From Candidatus Schekmanbacteria bacterium GWA2_38_11 (GTDB lineage: Bacteria; Schekmanbacteria; GWA2-38-11), in assembly GCA_001790645.1 (NCBI GenBank), contig MGDB01000123.1, forward strand, positions 7,757-17,360: a DNA stretch of 9,604 nucleotides, in the 5' to 3' direction. The notes under the pieces were generated by a model. The model saw nothing but the letters and a program-made list of their open reading frames with translations. It was not told the DNA's origin and did not search any database. Below are positions 1 through 6,316 of this stretch, piece by piece (position 1 is the first letter of the stretch; the number at the start of each line of letters is the position of its first letter). A program made the translations under genes and the position numbers.

Positions 1-896
1 GCCATATGCCCCGCACTTACTGGACATTTCTTTTTGCAACTCTTGCTATTGCCGGGATCCCGCCCTTTGCAGGGTTTTTCAGCAAGGATGAGATACTCTT
101 TAAGGCATTTACTGCAGAGCACCTCGGGAATCTGAGGTTTATACTCTGGGGAGTAGGAGCAATTGCAGCCTTTATGACCTCCTTCTACATGTTCAGGCTT
201 GTTAACCTGGCTTTCAGAGGGAAGTCGAGAGTTTCAGAAGAAAGAATGCACCACCTCCATGAATCACCTGCAAATATAACGCTGCCTCTGGCAGTGCTTG
301 GAACCTTCTCACTTTTAGGAGGGTTTATCGGAATACCGCTTATACCCGGAGCAAACGTCTTCCATAGTTTTCTTTCCCCTGTTTTTGGAGGACACAGCCT
401 TGCAGCGACTGAAGGAGCCGGGCATGAGAGCATGGCTCTGGAGATAGTGATGATGATGGTTTCAGTTATGATAGCACTGGCAGGAATGCTGCTTGCAAAG
501 AAGTTTTACATAGTCTCTCCAGAGATTCCTGAGAGATTAATGAACAAATATAAAACTGTTTATACTATGCTGCTTAATAAATATTACGTTGATGAACTTT
601 ATGAAAAGGTAATCATTAACCCCTGCGAGGCGATATGCAGATTTTTCTGGAAATGGGATGATAAGGCTGTCGATGGCGTTGTCAATGGAGTTGGAAAGTT
701 TACGCTGTTTTCAAGTTTTCTTTCCCATATCTGGGATGAATATATTGTGGATGGGACAGTAAACGGAATTGCTGCCACCATAGAAATGGGGAGCAAGGCA
801 GGGAAAAAACTGCAATCAGGGTATGTAACCACCTATGCCTTTATAATGCTCTCAGGTTTATTTCTCCTGGTGAGTCTGTATCTAATTTTAAGGTAA
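1..896 (+). CDS. nuoL: NADH-quinone oxidoreductase subunit L (NuoL), 3' part
   Basis: This is the C-terminal portion of NuoL, the distal proton-pumping membrane subunit of respiratory complex I. The frame is open from the left edge (first complete codon at position 3), and the Met at 6 is internal, so the true start lies outside the window. The visible part begins in the region of transmembrane helix 12, with the motif GIPPFAGFFSKDEIL (residues 17-31 counted from position 6). The Lys of FSKDE corresponds to the conserved charged residue of the antiporter-like channel. Further helices follow, then an amphipathic stretch containing YYVDELYEK, typical of the long lateral helix HL, and a final anchor helix near GYVTTYAFIMLSGLFLL. 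The stop at 894-896 is 20 nt before nuoM, in the usual nuoL-nuoM-nuoN order. The family assignment is secure; only the missing 5' end limits the entry. Confidence 0.96.
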   Translation, partial: HMPRTYWTFLFATLAIAGIPPFAGFFSKDEILFKAFTAEHLGNLRFILWGVGAIAAFMTSFYMFRLVNLAFRGKSRVSEERMHHLHESPANITLPLAVLGTFSLLGGFIGIPLIPGANVFHSFLSPVFGGHSLAATEGAGHESMALEIVMMMVSVMIALAGMLLAKKFYIVSPEIPERLMNKYKTVYTMLLNKYYVDELYEKVIINPCEAICRFFWKWDDKAVDGVVNGVGKFTLFSSFLSHIWDEYIVDGTVNGIAATIEMGSKAGKKLQSGYVTTYAFIMLSGLFLLVSLYLILR

Positions 897-916
897 GATT
901 TTTGAGGAGTAGATGA

Positions 917-2848
917 ATGGATTTGAGTTATTCACCGTATCTGGATAATGCGTATTCTTATATTAACCAAATTGGGTTTCCAATATTAACCTATATTACC
1001 TTTATCCCATTGCTTGGTGCAATCGTACTGCTCTTTGTACCAAAGAAAGAAGAGGGTTTCATAAAATATTTTGCGAACATTGTTGCAGTAGTAGATATGA
1101 TCCTTTCGTTTTTCCTCCTCCCCTTTTTCAACACAAATACATACAAGATGCAGTTTGTTGAGAAATTCACCTGGTTTGAAATGAAATCCATAAATTTACA
1201 AGTATTTTATTTCTTCGGGGTTGATGGGATAAGCATGCTTCTTGTTCTTCTCACTACAATTTTAGGGTTCCTGGCAATTCTTTCTTCCTGGACAGCAATT
1301 ACTGAGAGAGTGAAGGAATATTATATATTCCTCCTTCTGCTGCAGACGGGAATGCTCGGGGTATTTTTCGCCATGGACTTTTTCCTTTTTTATGTATTCT
1401 GGGAAGTAATGCTTGTGCCAATGTATTTCCTGATTGCTGTCTGGGGAGGCGGGCCGAGGAAGCTTTACTCGGCAATAAAGTTTTTCCTGTATACACTCTT
1501 TGGGAGCTTGTTCATGCTTCTCGGTATACTGGTACTTTTCTTCAACCATCATAACCTTTACCCATATGAGTATACTTTTGACCTCTTTAAATTTTTACAA
1601 GACTCTCTGCCGTACTCATTGGAGTTCTGGGTTTTTCTGGCCTTCTTCATCGGATTTGCCATAAAGGTCCCCATGTTCCCGTTCCATACATGGTTGCCTG
1701 ATGCCCATGTGGATGCCCCGACTGCAGGAAGCGTAATCTTGGCAGGTGTCCTTTTGAAAATGGGAACATACGGCTTTGTGAGATTCAGCCTCCCTCTTTT
1801 CCCGACGGCAAGCCGCAATTTTATCCCGATGATTGCAGTTCTTTCTGTCATCGGAATAATTTATGGAGCCATGGTGGCAATGGTCCAGAAGGACATGAAG
1901 AAACTTGTTGCCTATTCAAGCGTTAGCCATCTCGGTTTTTGCATGATAGGGCTTTTTGCCTTAAATCCCCAGGGGATTCTGGGAAGTATATTGCAGATGA
2001 TAAACCACGGTATCAGTACAGGCGGACTCTTTTTGCTTGTAGGTCTTATATACGAGCGCAGGCATAACAGAATGATTGCTGAATATGGCGGGTTATCCAG
2101 CATTGTACCTGTCTATGCAGCCTTTACCCTTGTTATTTTCCTCTCATCTATGGGGCTGCCGGGAATGAACGGCTTCATAGGGGAGTTCCTTATTCTGTTA
2201 GGTGTTTTTAAGTCATCTTATCTTGGGTGGATATGGGCTGCTATTGCCTCCACTGGGATAATCTTAGGAGCTGCATACCTGTTGTGGCTGTACCAGAGGA
2301 CATTCTTTGGTAAACTGTGGAATCCGAAGAATTTCAATTTAAAAGATCTGAATGCAAGAGAGATGGCGACACTTATTCCACTGGTTGTCCTTATATTCTG
2401 GATAGGACTTTATCCCAAACCCTTTTTCAAGATAATGGAGAGTTCTGTTACACACCTCGTGGAAAGAGTTAATCCGGGGTACAAGGCCGCTCAGGTTGCC
2501 CAGGCGAAAGGTTCAGTGACTCAGATAGGAAATCAAAAAGCGGGGATAAAAACATCAAACACCAGCAGGACAGGTGAAAGCTCCGGGACGAGCGAGACGC
2601 TTGTCCTGCCAGGATCTAAGGCTGAAAAAGCAAGGGTAGAGAGGGGTTTCCAGACTCCGTCACAGTTAGGGTCAGGGGACCCTAACCTATCCGGTTTCAA
2701 AAAAACGAGTTTTAAAGAGAATCTGTGGGACAGGAATGTCCCGCCTATCGACCTTAGCAAAGGTAGAATTTTTTCTTCTCCCCCTTTAGCAAATGGGAGG
2801 TTAATAGGATTTAAAGCGGAAAATTCAAATCCTCTCAGGAGTAATTGA
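917..2848 (+). CDS. nuoM: NADH-quinone oxidoreductase subunit M (NuoM) with long C-terminal extension
   Basis: NuoM is an antiporter-like proton-translocating membrane subunit of complex I. The start at 917 is set by a GAGGAG Shine-Dalgarno sequence at 904-909. An ATG at 913 lies in another frame and stops after 11 codons. Family signatures are clear: Glu163 in FYVFWEVMLVPMYF (TM5 glutamate), Lys250 in GFAIKVPMFPFHTWLPDAH (TM7), Lys281 in LLKMGTYG (TM8), VAYSSVSHLG (331-340) and Glu423 in MNGFIGEFLILLG (TM12). The recognisable protein ends near residue 520, close to the usual family length of about 500. The frame then continues for about 120 hydrophilic Ser/Gly/Lys/Asn-rich residues (about 521-643) with no membrane segment and no domain I recognise. 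The DNA of that tail contains several palindromes (listed separately). The TGA (2846-2848) is followed after 2 nt by the likely nuoN start. The identity is certain. Whether the tail is functional or an accident of repeat insertion is open. Confidence 0.95.
   Translation: MDLSYSPYLDNAYSYINQIGFPILTYITFIPLLGAIVLLFVPKKEEGFIKYFANIVAVVDMILSFFLLPFFNTNTYKMQFVEKFTWFEMKSINLQVFYFFGVDGISMLLVLLTTILGFLAILSSWTAITERVKEYYIFLLLLQTGMLGVFFAMDFFLFYVFWEVMLVPMYFLIAVWGGGPRKLYSAIKFFLYTLFGSLFMLLGILVLFFNHHNLYPYEYTFDLFKFLQDSLPYSLEFWVFLAFFIGFAIKVPMFPFHTWLPDAHVDAPTAGSVILAGVLLKMGTYGFVRFSLPLFPTASRNFIPMIAVLSVIGIIYGAMVAMVQKDMKKLVAYSSVSHLGFCMIGLFALNPQGILGSILQMINHGISTGGLFLLVGLIYERRHNRMIAEYGGLSSIVPVYAAFTLVIFLSSMGLPGMNGFIGEFLILLGVFKSSYLGWIWAAIASTGIILGAAYLLWLYQRTFFGKLWNPKNFNLKDLNAREMATLIPLVVLIFWIGLYPKPFFKIMESSVTHLVERVNPGYKAAQVAQAKGSVTQIGNQKAGIKTSNTSRTGESSGTSETLVLPGSKAEKARVERGFQTPSQLGSGDPNLSGFKKTSFKENLWDRNVPPIDLSKGRIFSSPPLANGRLIGFKAENSNPLRSN
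2586..2606. repeat. Palindrome in the nuoM 3' extension (hairpin 1)
   Basis: Arms GGACGAGCG and CGCTTGTCC flank an AGA loop. The stem is 9 bp with one G-T pair. A second possible pairing, CAGGACA (2566-2572) with TGTCCTG (2602-2608), competes with it. The element lies inside the reading frame, in the part beyond the conserved NuoM protein. The form resembles REP-like dispersed palindromes, but copy number in the genome cannot be seen here. Confidence 0.6.
2666..2685. repeat. Palindrome in the nuoM 3' extension (hairpin 2)
   Basis: A perfect 8-bp inverted repeat, TTAGGGTC and GACCCTAA, with loop AGGG, is translated as part of the NuoM tail. It is followed by CCTATC, and the next palindrome is followed by a similar CCTATC, which suggests the two may be related elements. 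Confidence 0.6.
2727..2742. repeat. Palindrome in the nuoM 3' extension (hairpin 3)
   Basis: A perfect 6-bp inverted repeat, GGGACA and TGTCCC, with loop GGAA, is again within the translated tail and is followed by GCCTATC. A weaker pair, GGATTT (2807-2812) and AAATCC (2827-2832), lies just before the nuoN ribosome binding site and could influence nuoN translation. Confidence 0.5.
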
Positions 2849-2853
2849 CAGTG
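2837..2853 (+). promoter_or_regulatory. nuoN ribosome binding site and GTG start
   Basis: AGGAG at 2837-2841 is 9 nt from a GTG at 2851 but only 3 nt from the in-frame TTG at 2845. The spacing favours GTG at 2851, which places the nuoN start 2 nt after the nuoM stop and implies translational coupling. Confidence 0.7.
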
Positions 2854-4344
2854 GATATATTTCAATACATACCAAATCTTTCGCTTCTATACCCTGAGAT
2901 TATTGTTACGGTGCTGGCTTTAATGGTTTTAATTGCAGACCTTGTAGTCTCCAAGAAAAGAAAAGTCATTATTGCAGTGCTGGCAATTTTAGGATTATTA
3001 GTTGCGTTACTGAGCTGCATACCCCTTCTTGGAGTCAATAAGACTACTTTTTCCGGAATGTTTATTTGCGATCCTTTTGCCATGTTCTTCAGGATCCTTT
3101 TCCTGGTTATAGGGGTGCTGACAATTTTTATATCAATTTTTTATATAGCCATGGAAAAGATTCACCTGGGAGAGTATTATGCACTCCTTCTCTTTGCTAT
3201 TTTAGGGATGATGGTAATGGCTGCTGCAAATGACCTTATGATAATTTATCTCGGTATTGAACTCATGGCTCTTTCCGTCTATGCACTGGTGGGCTTTTTG
3301 AAGCATGATCTAAAATCCAATGAGGCAGCTTTAAAATATTTTGTTCTTGGAGCTTTTACCTCAGGAATACTTCTCTACGGGATTTCATTATTATATGGAG
3401 AGACAGGATCAACTAATCTGGGCGAGATTCAGAAGTCACTCATTGCAGGCGGTTCATCAAGGACTGCGGTTTTAGCAATGATTCTTTTGATAGCAGGCTT
3501 TTCTTTCAAAATTGCAGCAGTTCCTTTCCACCTCTGGTGTCCTGATGCTTATGACGGAGCTCCTACTTCCATTACAGCCTTTATGTCTGTCGGTCCAAAG
3601 GCTGCGGGATTCGCTGCACTGCTCCGGGTTTTTGTAGTAGCTTTGCTGCCGCTTAAGGAGGAATGGACGATACTGCTTTGGGTAATTTCTGCATCAACGA
3701 TGATCCTGGGGAATGTGATGGGGGTTACCCAGACAAATGTAAAACGGCTGTTGGCCTACTCGAGCATAGCCCATGCAGGTTATGGACTTATGGGCCTTGT
3801 TGCAGCAGGGAATGTGATTACCATAAGCCGTTCCGGAATTGAATATACTGAAGACGGAAGAATGGGCATTTACATGGTAATGTTTTATTTACTTGTTTAC
3901 ACGTTCATGAATTTAGGCGCGTTTGGGATGGTGCTGCTGTTGAGGAAAAACAGTCTGAGGGGGGACGAGATTTCTAATTTTGCGGGGCTGGCAAAAACAA
4001 ATCCATTCTATGCTGCAGCAATGACAATTTTTCTCCTTTCACTGATGGGATTTCCTCCGTTTGCAGGTTTTGTTGGAAAATTTTATCTTTTCACAGTAGC
4101 GATACAGGCCAAGCTATATATCCTCGCTGTCATCGGAGTTTTGACAAGTGTCATTTCTGCTTATTATTATTTTTTAATAATAAGAGCCATGTATATAGAA
4201 TCCCCAAAGGAAAGTTTCCAGCTAATCCAGTCAAAATCTTTAGTTTTTGCGCTGATGATTACTTTGATTTTAACTGTTCTGATCGGACTATATCCATCTC
4301 CATTCTTAAACTTTGCAAGAGAATCAATTTTTAAATTGATGTAA
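2851..4344 (+). CDS. nuoN: NADH-quinone oxidoreductase subunit N (NuoN)
   Basis: NuoN is the third antiporter-like membrane subunit of complex I, beside NuoK and NuoM in the membrane arm. Starting at GTG 2851 it has 497 residues, a normal length; an upstream in-frame TTG at 2845 would add two residues but is too close to the Shine-Dalgarno sequence. Counting from GTG, the key residues are Glu137 in YLGIELMALSVYAL (TM5), Lys220 in GFSFKIAAVPFHLWCPDAYDG (TM7), Lys250 in FMSVGPKAAGF (TM8) and Lys410 in GFPPFAGFVGKFYLF (TM12). RLLAYSSIAHAGYGLMG (about 299-315) is also typical. It is almost entirely hydrophobic helices, with no truncation or extension. It is the last gene of the nuo operon here; about 500 nt without a gene follow. 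No classical terminator is seen directly after it, only a palindrome overlapping the stop codon. Confidence 0.96.
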   Translation: MDIFQYIPNLSLLYPEIIVTVLALMVLIADLVVSKKRKVIIAVLAILGLLVALLSCIPLLGVNKTTFSGMFICDPFAMFFRILFLVIGVLTIFISIFYIAMEKIHLGEYYALLLFAILGMMVMAAANDLMIIYLGIELMALSVYALVGFLKHDLKSNEAALKYFVLGAFTSGILLYGISLLYGETGSTNLGEIQKSLIAGGSSRTAVLAMILLIAGFSFKIAAVPFHLWCPDAYDGAPTSITAFMSVGPKAAGFAALLRVFVVALLPLKEEWTILLWVISASTMILGNVMGVTQTNVKRLLAYSSIAHAGYGLMGLVAAGNVITISRSGIEYTEDGRMGIYMVMFYLLVYTFMNLGAFGMVLLLRKNSLRGDEISNFAGLAKTNPFYAAAMTIFLLSLMGFPPFAGFVGKFYLFTVAIQAKLYILAVIGVLTSVISAYYYFLIIRAMYIESPKESFQLIQSKSLVFALMITLILTVLIGLYPSPFLNFARESIFKLM

Positions 4345-4364
4345 GAATTCTTTTAAAGAATTCT
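4344..4364. repeat. Palindrome at the nuoN stop codon
   Basis: AGAATTCTTT and AAAGAATTCT are perfect arms separated by a single T, starting at the last base of the nuoN stop. It has no GC-rich stem and no T-tract, so it is not a standard intrinsic terminator. It could still form a 3' hairpin on the nuo transcript. Confidence 0.45.
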
Positions 4365-4397
4365 GATTACACAGATTTTAAAAAGATTACACAGATT
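4365..4397. repeat. Direct repeat GATTACACAGATT, two copies
   Basis: The 13-mer GATTACACAGATT occurs at 4365-4377 and 4385-4397, 20 nt apart. The second copy is the outer end of the 48-bp inverted repeat arm. Its reverse complement recurs at 6451-6463 at the other end of the island. Confidence 0.7.
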
Positions 4398-4432
4398 AGC
4401 AAGCTATAAGCTGTAAGCTTTAAGCTATAAGC
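4385..4432 (+). repeat. Left arm of 48-bp perfect inverted repeat
   Basis: This 48-nt stretch is the exact reverse complement of 6416-6463. Identity stops on both sides of each arm, although a more diverged resemblance continues inwards: ACTTTTCATTCC at 4521-4532 also occurs in the reverse complement of the right-hand tract near 6357-6368. The arms enclose 1,983 nt containing the Lys-rich mini-gene and the RlpA fusion gene. No transposase or recombinase gene is present between them. Confidence 0.85.
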
Positions 4433-4553
4433 AGAACAGGTAGAAAGTAAAAACTTAAAACGCAAAGCTAAAAACCACAGCTTAAAACTCAAAATTTTAA
4501 ATTTGTAATTTCAACTTCAGACTTTTCATTCCTTCTCCCGTCTTGTTACTTGC
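4399..4553. repeat. Heptad-periodic intergenic repeat tract (left)
   Basis: The sequence can be written as consecutive 7-mers. It begins with five close copies of NTAAGCT (4399-4433). From 4442 onward a looser pattern of roughly NAAANYT continues in a constant 7-nt phase, for example AAAAACT, TAAAACG, CAAAGCT, AAAACTC, TAAATTT. No coding potential or RNA gene is apparent. The mirror-image tract is at 6317-6449. Confidence 0.65.
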
Positions 4554-4572
4554 CTGTCTGCCGCAGGCAGGC
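4552..4572. repeat. GC-rich palindrome
   Basis: GCCTGTCTGC (4552-4561) and GCAGGCAGGC (4563-4572) pair over 10 bp with one G-T wobble. The element is a GC-rich block inside AT-rich spacer and looks like a dispersed REP-like palindrome. No T-tract follows it. Confidence 0.5.
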
Positions 4573-4586
4573 TACTCGCTACTTAA

Positions 4587-4607
4587 AGTTATAGATTATA
4601 AGTTATA
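4587..4607. repeat. Short heptad repeat (RRTTATA)
   Basis: Three consecutive 7-mers, AGTTATA, GATTATA and AGTTATA, have the same unit length as the neighbouring long tract and are close in sequence to the reverse complement of the TTATAAC heptads at 8832-8859. From here to the promoter at 4747 I see no gene. Confidence 0.55.
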
Positions 4608-4746
4608 AGTGGAAGAGGTAAGGCATCCTGTCTGACATCGTATTTAAGAACACATAAATCCCGGCTCCTAACTCTCTTCAGTTTTAATTTTTTACTTTGA
4701 TTTTGATTTTTTGTATTTTGATTTTTGATTTTAATTTAAAAAATTG

Positions 4747-4775
4747 TTGACTGAGGGAAAATATTTCTTTAATAT
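4747..4775 (+). promoter_or_regulatory. Sigma-70-type promoter of the Lys-rich mini-gene
   Basis: A -35 box TTGACT (4747-4752) and a -10 box TAATAT (4770-4775) are separated by exactly 17 nt, each one mismatch from consensus. Transcription would begin near 4782, about 70 nt before the ATG at 4851. The surroundings are strongly AT-rich, which favours melting. Confidence 0.7.
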
Positions 4776-4850
4776 TAAAAAAAAGAGAAATAAAATATTT
4801 TAATATAAATTATTTATGTAAACCCAAACTGAAAGGAGGGATGAGAGAGA

Positions 4851-4922
4851 ATGGCAACCAAAAAGAAAGCGGCGAAGAAAAAACCTGCGAAGAGAAAACC
4901 AGCAGCTAAGAAAAAAAGATAA
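4851..4922 (+). CDS. 23-residue Lys/Ala/Pro-rich basic mini-protein
   Basis: ATG at 4851 opens a 23-codon frame ending in TAA. Its product has 11 Lys, 2 Arg, 6 Ala and 2 Pro and no acidic residue, with KKK-AA and KKP-type repeats such as AKKKPAKRKPAAKKK. This composition is like the tails of histone H1-like and other bacterial nucleoid proteins. I infer nucleic-acid or polyanion binding, perhaps to DNA or ribosomes, but there is no domain to prove it. An AGGAGG Shine-Dalgarno sequence (4834-4839) lies 11 nt upstream. The gene has its own near-consensus promoter and a strong intrinsic terminator, making a monocistronic transcript of about 200 nt that is likely abundant. A competing ATG at 4841 opens a different 22-codon frame, but it sits directly against the Shine-Dalgarno sequence. 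The alternative is a small RNA with a chance ORF; the regular composition and the RBS argue for a protein. Confidence 0.65.
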   Translation: MATKKKAAKKKPAKRKPAAKKKR

Positions 4923-4936
4923 TTCTGAAACAGGTG

Positions 4937-4986
4937 CTGGAGGCACTTACTTATATTATTAAGTGCCTCCAGTTAAAATTTTTTTT
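4937..4986 (+). terminator. Rho-independent terminator after the mini-gene
   Basis: A perfect 13-bp stem, CTGGAGGCACTTA (4937-4949) with TAAGTGCCTCCAG (4960-4972), has a 10-nt loop and is followed by TTAAAA and eight T residues (4979-4986). It begins 14 nt after the mini-gene stop codon. Confidence 0.9.
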
Positions 4987-5183
4987 ATAACCGCTATTTT
5001 AATTATCATTATTAATTATAAAAATTCTCTCTCATTTCCTTATTGCTGATGGAGTGAAGGGTTCGAGGTTTTGAAAATCCCCCCCAACCCCCCTTTAGAA
5101 AAGGGGGGTTGGGGGGGATTTGATTTTAGCTTGACAAGTTGAATCCTATGGCCACGGCTTTAGCTGAGGTTAAATAATTTTAA
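4987..5183. other. Non-coding spacer before the RlpA fusion gene
   Basis: No gene is visible here. The spacer holds the G/C-run palindrome at 5075-5121. It also has a perfect TTGACA at 5131-5136, but I find no convincing -10 box at 16-18 nt from it. GCCACGGCTTTAGCTGAGG near 5151 looks like a degenerate palindrome. Confidence 0.5.
5075..5121. repeat. 22-bp perfect G-run/C-run palindrome
   Basis: The left arm (5075-5096) contains a run of seven C, AA, a run of six C, then TTT. The right arm (5100-5121) is its exact reverse complement, with loop AGA. It would form a very stable hairpin and carries two long G-tracts. It resembles dispersed palindromes common in spacers of environmental bacteria. 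A role as bidirectional terminator or mRNA stabiliser is possible, though T-tracts are short. Confidence 0.8.
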
Positions 5184-5297
5184 AAGGTAACGAAAATCAG
5201 CCCCAGGGATCATCTATATATTTCTTCCGGAATCAGTCTTATCTTTTATTATTATTTCCAGTCAGTTCTTGGAGCAGTCGGACTTCTAATCGGGGGA
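5184..5297 (+). promoter_or_regulatory. Probable missing N-terminus of the RlpA fusion gene (AUC start at 5196)
   Basis: The frame of the downstream gene stays open back to a TAA at 5181-5183, without any ATG, GTG or TTG before 5298. A Shine-Dalgarno-like AAAGG (5183-5187) precedes an ATC at 5196. Translation from 5196 adds 34 residues starting ISPRDHLYISSG, which include His6 and a hydrophobic helix running into VLIDLDHF. Starting at 5298 would cut this helix just before the DxDH motif. I infer AUC initiation; a mutated ATG or a sequencing error would look the same. Confidence 0.5.
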
Positions 5298-6314
5298 GTG
5301 CTGATTGATCTGGATCATTTTGTTGAGTTCTATAAATTCTCTGAAAAGAAATTTAGCGCAAAAAATTTTGTAGAATTTTTTGATCTCCTCTATTATAAAA
5401 AAGCATATGTAGTCTTTCATTCCTATGAACTGCTGCTCCCTTTAGGGATTATCATTTCCTTCTATTCAAAAAGTTTTTTCCTTTCAGGGCTGGCAATCGG
5501 TTTTGCAATTCATATGTTTTTAGACCTCATTGGAAACCCTGTCTATCTGCGCGGTTATTTCCTGTTCTATAGAATCTTTACGGGTTTTAAGAAAGAAAAA
5601 TTTATAGATGCAGAAAAGCATTTTAAAAATAGTGAAAAACGCAGGATTGCTAAACTAAAGAACAGTAAAGTTCTGGGCTTTATAATTTTGGTCTCATTAT
5701 TTTCGCTGCTTAGCAGCTCATGCACTGTGTTAAGGGGAAAACCTGAGGTCTCTCGCCTGTTCTACAAAGAGAAAGGACTTGCTTCATGGTATGGAGAAGA
5801 TTTCCACGGGAGGCCAACTTCAAGCGGAGAAATTTACGATATGTATGGTCTAACAGCAGCCCACAGGACACTTCCACTCCAGACGATGGTGCATGTAACA
5901 AACCTTGAGAATGGGAAATCAGTTAATGTTAAAATAAATGACAGAGGACCTTTTGTTGGCGGAAGGGTCATAGACCTTTCCTACGGCGCTGCCAGGATAC
6001 TTAATATGGTTGAAGCTGGGATAAGCATGGTAACTCTTGAGGTAGTTGACACTAATATAGATTTTGAAGATAAATTGAAAATAGGAGTTTTTACGGTTCA
6101 GGTTGGGGCATTCCTTGTAAGAGAAAATGCAGAGAGATTGATGCGTAACCTTAATAAAAAATATGGGGATGCCTATATTACAATTTATGAGACAAACAGT
6201 AAGAAATTTAACCGGGTCCGGGTGGGAAGTTTTTTAACCCTTGAAGAAGCACAAAAATTTGCAAAAAAGCTTGAAGAAAAAAAATTTAACACCTTTGTTG
6301 CAAGGAAAGACTAA
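5298..6314 (+). CDS. Membrane DxDH-domain / RlpA / SPOR fusion lipoprotein-like protein
   Basis: Counting from GTG 5298 (338 residues), the frame has three parts. Residues 1-100 are a hydrophobic domain with D4-D6-H7 (LIDLDHF), His41 and H72xxxD76, a pattern like the YdjM/DUF457-type membrane proteins called metal-dependent hydrolases. Residues 113-142 look like a lipoprotein signal: KRRIAKLKNSK, a hydrophobic core, then LLSSSC with Cys142. Residues 159-250 are an RlpA double-psi beta-barrel with ASWYGEDFHGRPTSSGE, AAHRTLP and NDRGPF (Asp215); this family includes lytic transglycosylases that cleave peptidoglycan lacking stem peptides. Residues 263-336 are a SPOR domain (FTVQVGAF and VRVGSF), which binds such denuded glycans at the septum. 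RlpA is normally a separate lipoprotein. Here no stop separates it from the membrane domain, and the only in-frame starts near the signal are poor (ATT 5646, TTG 5688). The start is probably 5196 (see that entry), giving 372 residues. The RlpA and SPOR assignment is strong; the membrane-domain family is less sure. Confidence 0.85.
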   Translation: MLIDLDHFVEFYKFSEKKFSAKNFVEFFDLLYYKKAYVVFHSYELLLPLGIIISFYSKSFFLSGLAIGFAIHMFLDLIGNPVYLRGYFLFYRIFTGFKKEKFIDAEKHFKNSEKRRIAKLKNSKVLGFIILVSLFSLLSSSCTVLRGKPEVSRLFYKEKGLASWYGEDFHGRPTSSGEIYDMYGLTAAHRTLPLQTMVHVTNLENGKSVNVKINDRGPFVGGRVIDLSYGAARILNMVEAGISMVTLEVVDTNIDFEDKLKIGVFTVQVGAFLVRENAERLMRNLNKKYGDAYITIYETNSKKFNRVRVGSFLTLEEAQKFAKKLEEKKFNTFVARKD

Positions 6315-6316
6315 TA

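Noticed and set aside
2533..2865. Minus-strand 110-codon frame opposite the nuoM tail
   Set aside because: It is antisense to the nuoM extension, with no family resemblance or convincing RBS; a shadow frame of palindromic DNA.
4385..4550. CRISPR array
   Set aside because: Repeats are 7 nt and contiguous, with no spacer-repeat alternation and no cas genes.
4841..4909. Alternative 22-codon frame starting at ATG 4841, overlapping the Lys-rich mini-gene and encoding an acidic Glu/Lys peptide
   Set aside because: The ATG directly abuts the AGGAGG sequence, so spacing is too short. The composition follows from reading AAG/GAA-rich DNA in another frame.
5131..5160. Perfect TTGACA at 5131-5136 as promoter of the RlpA fusion gene
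   Set aside because: No -10-like hexamer lies at 16-18 nt. The nearby TGG...GC pair is also one base off the spacing needed for a sigma-54 site.
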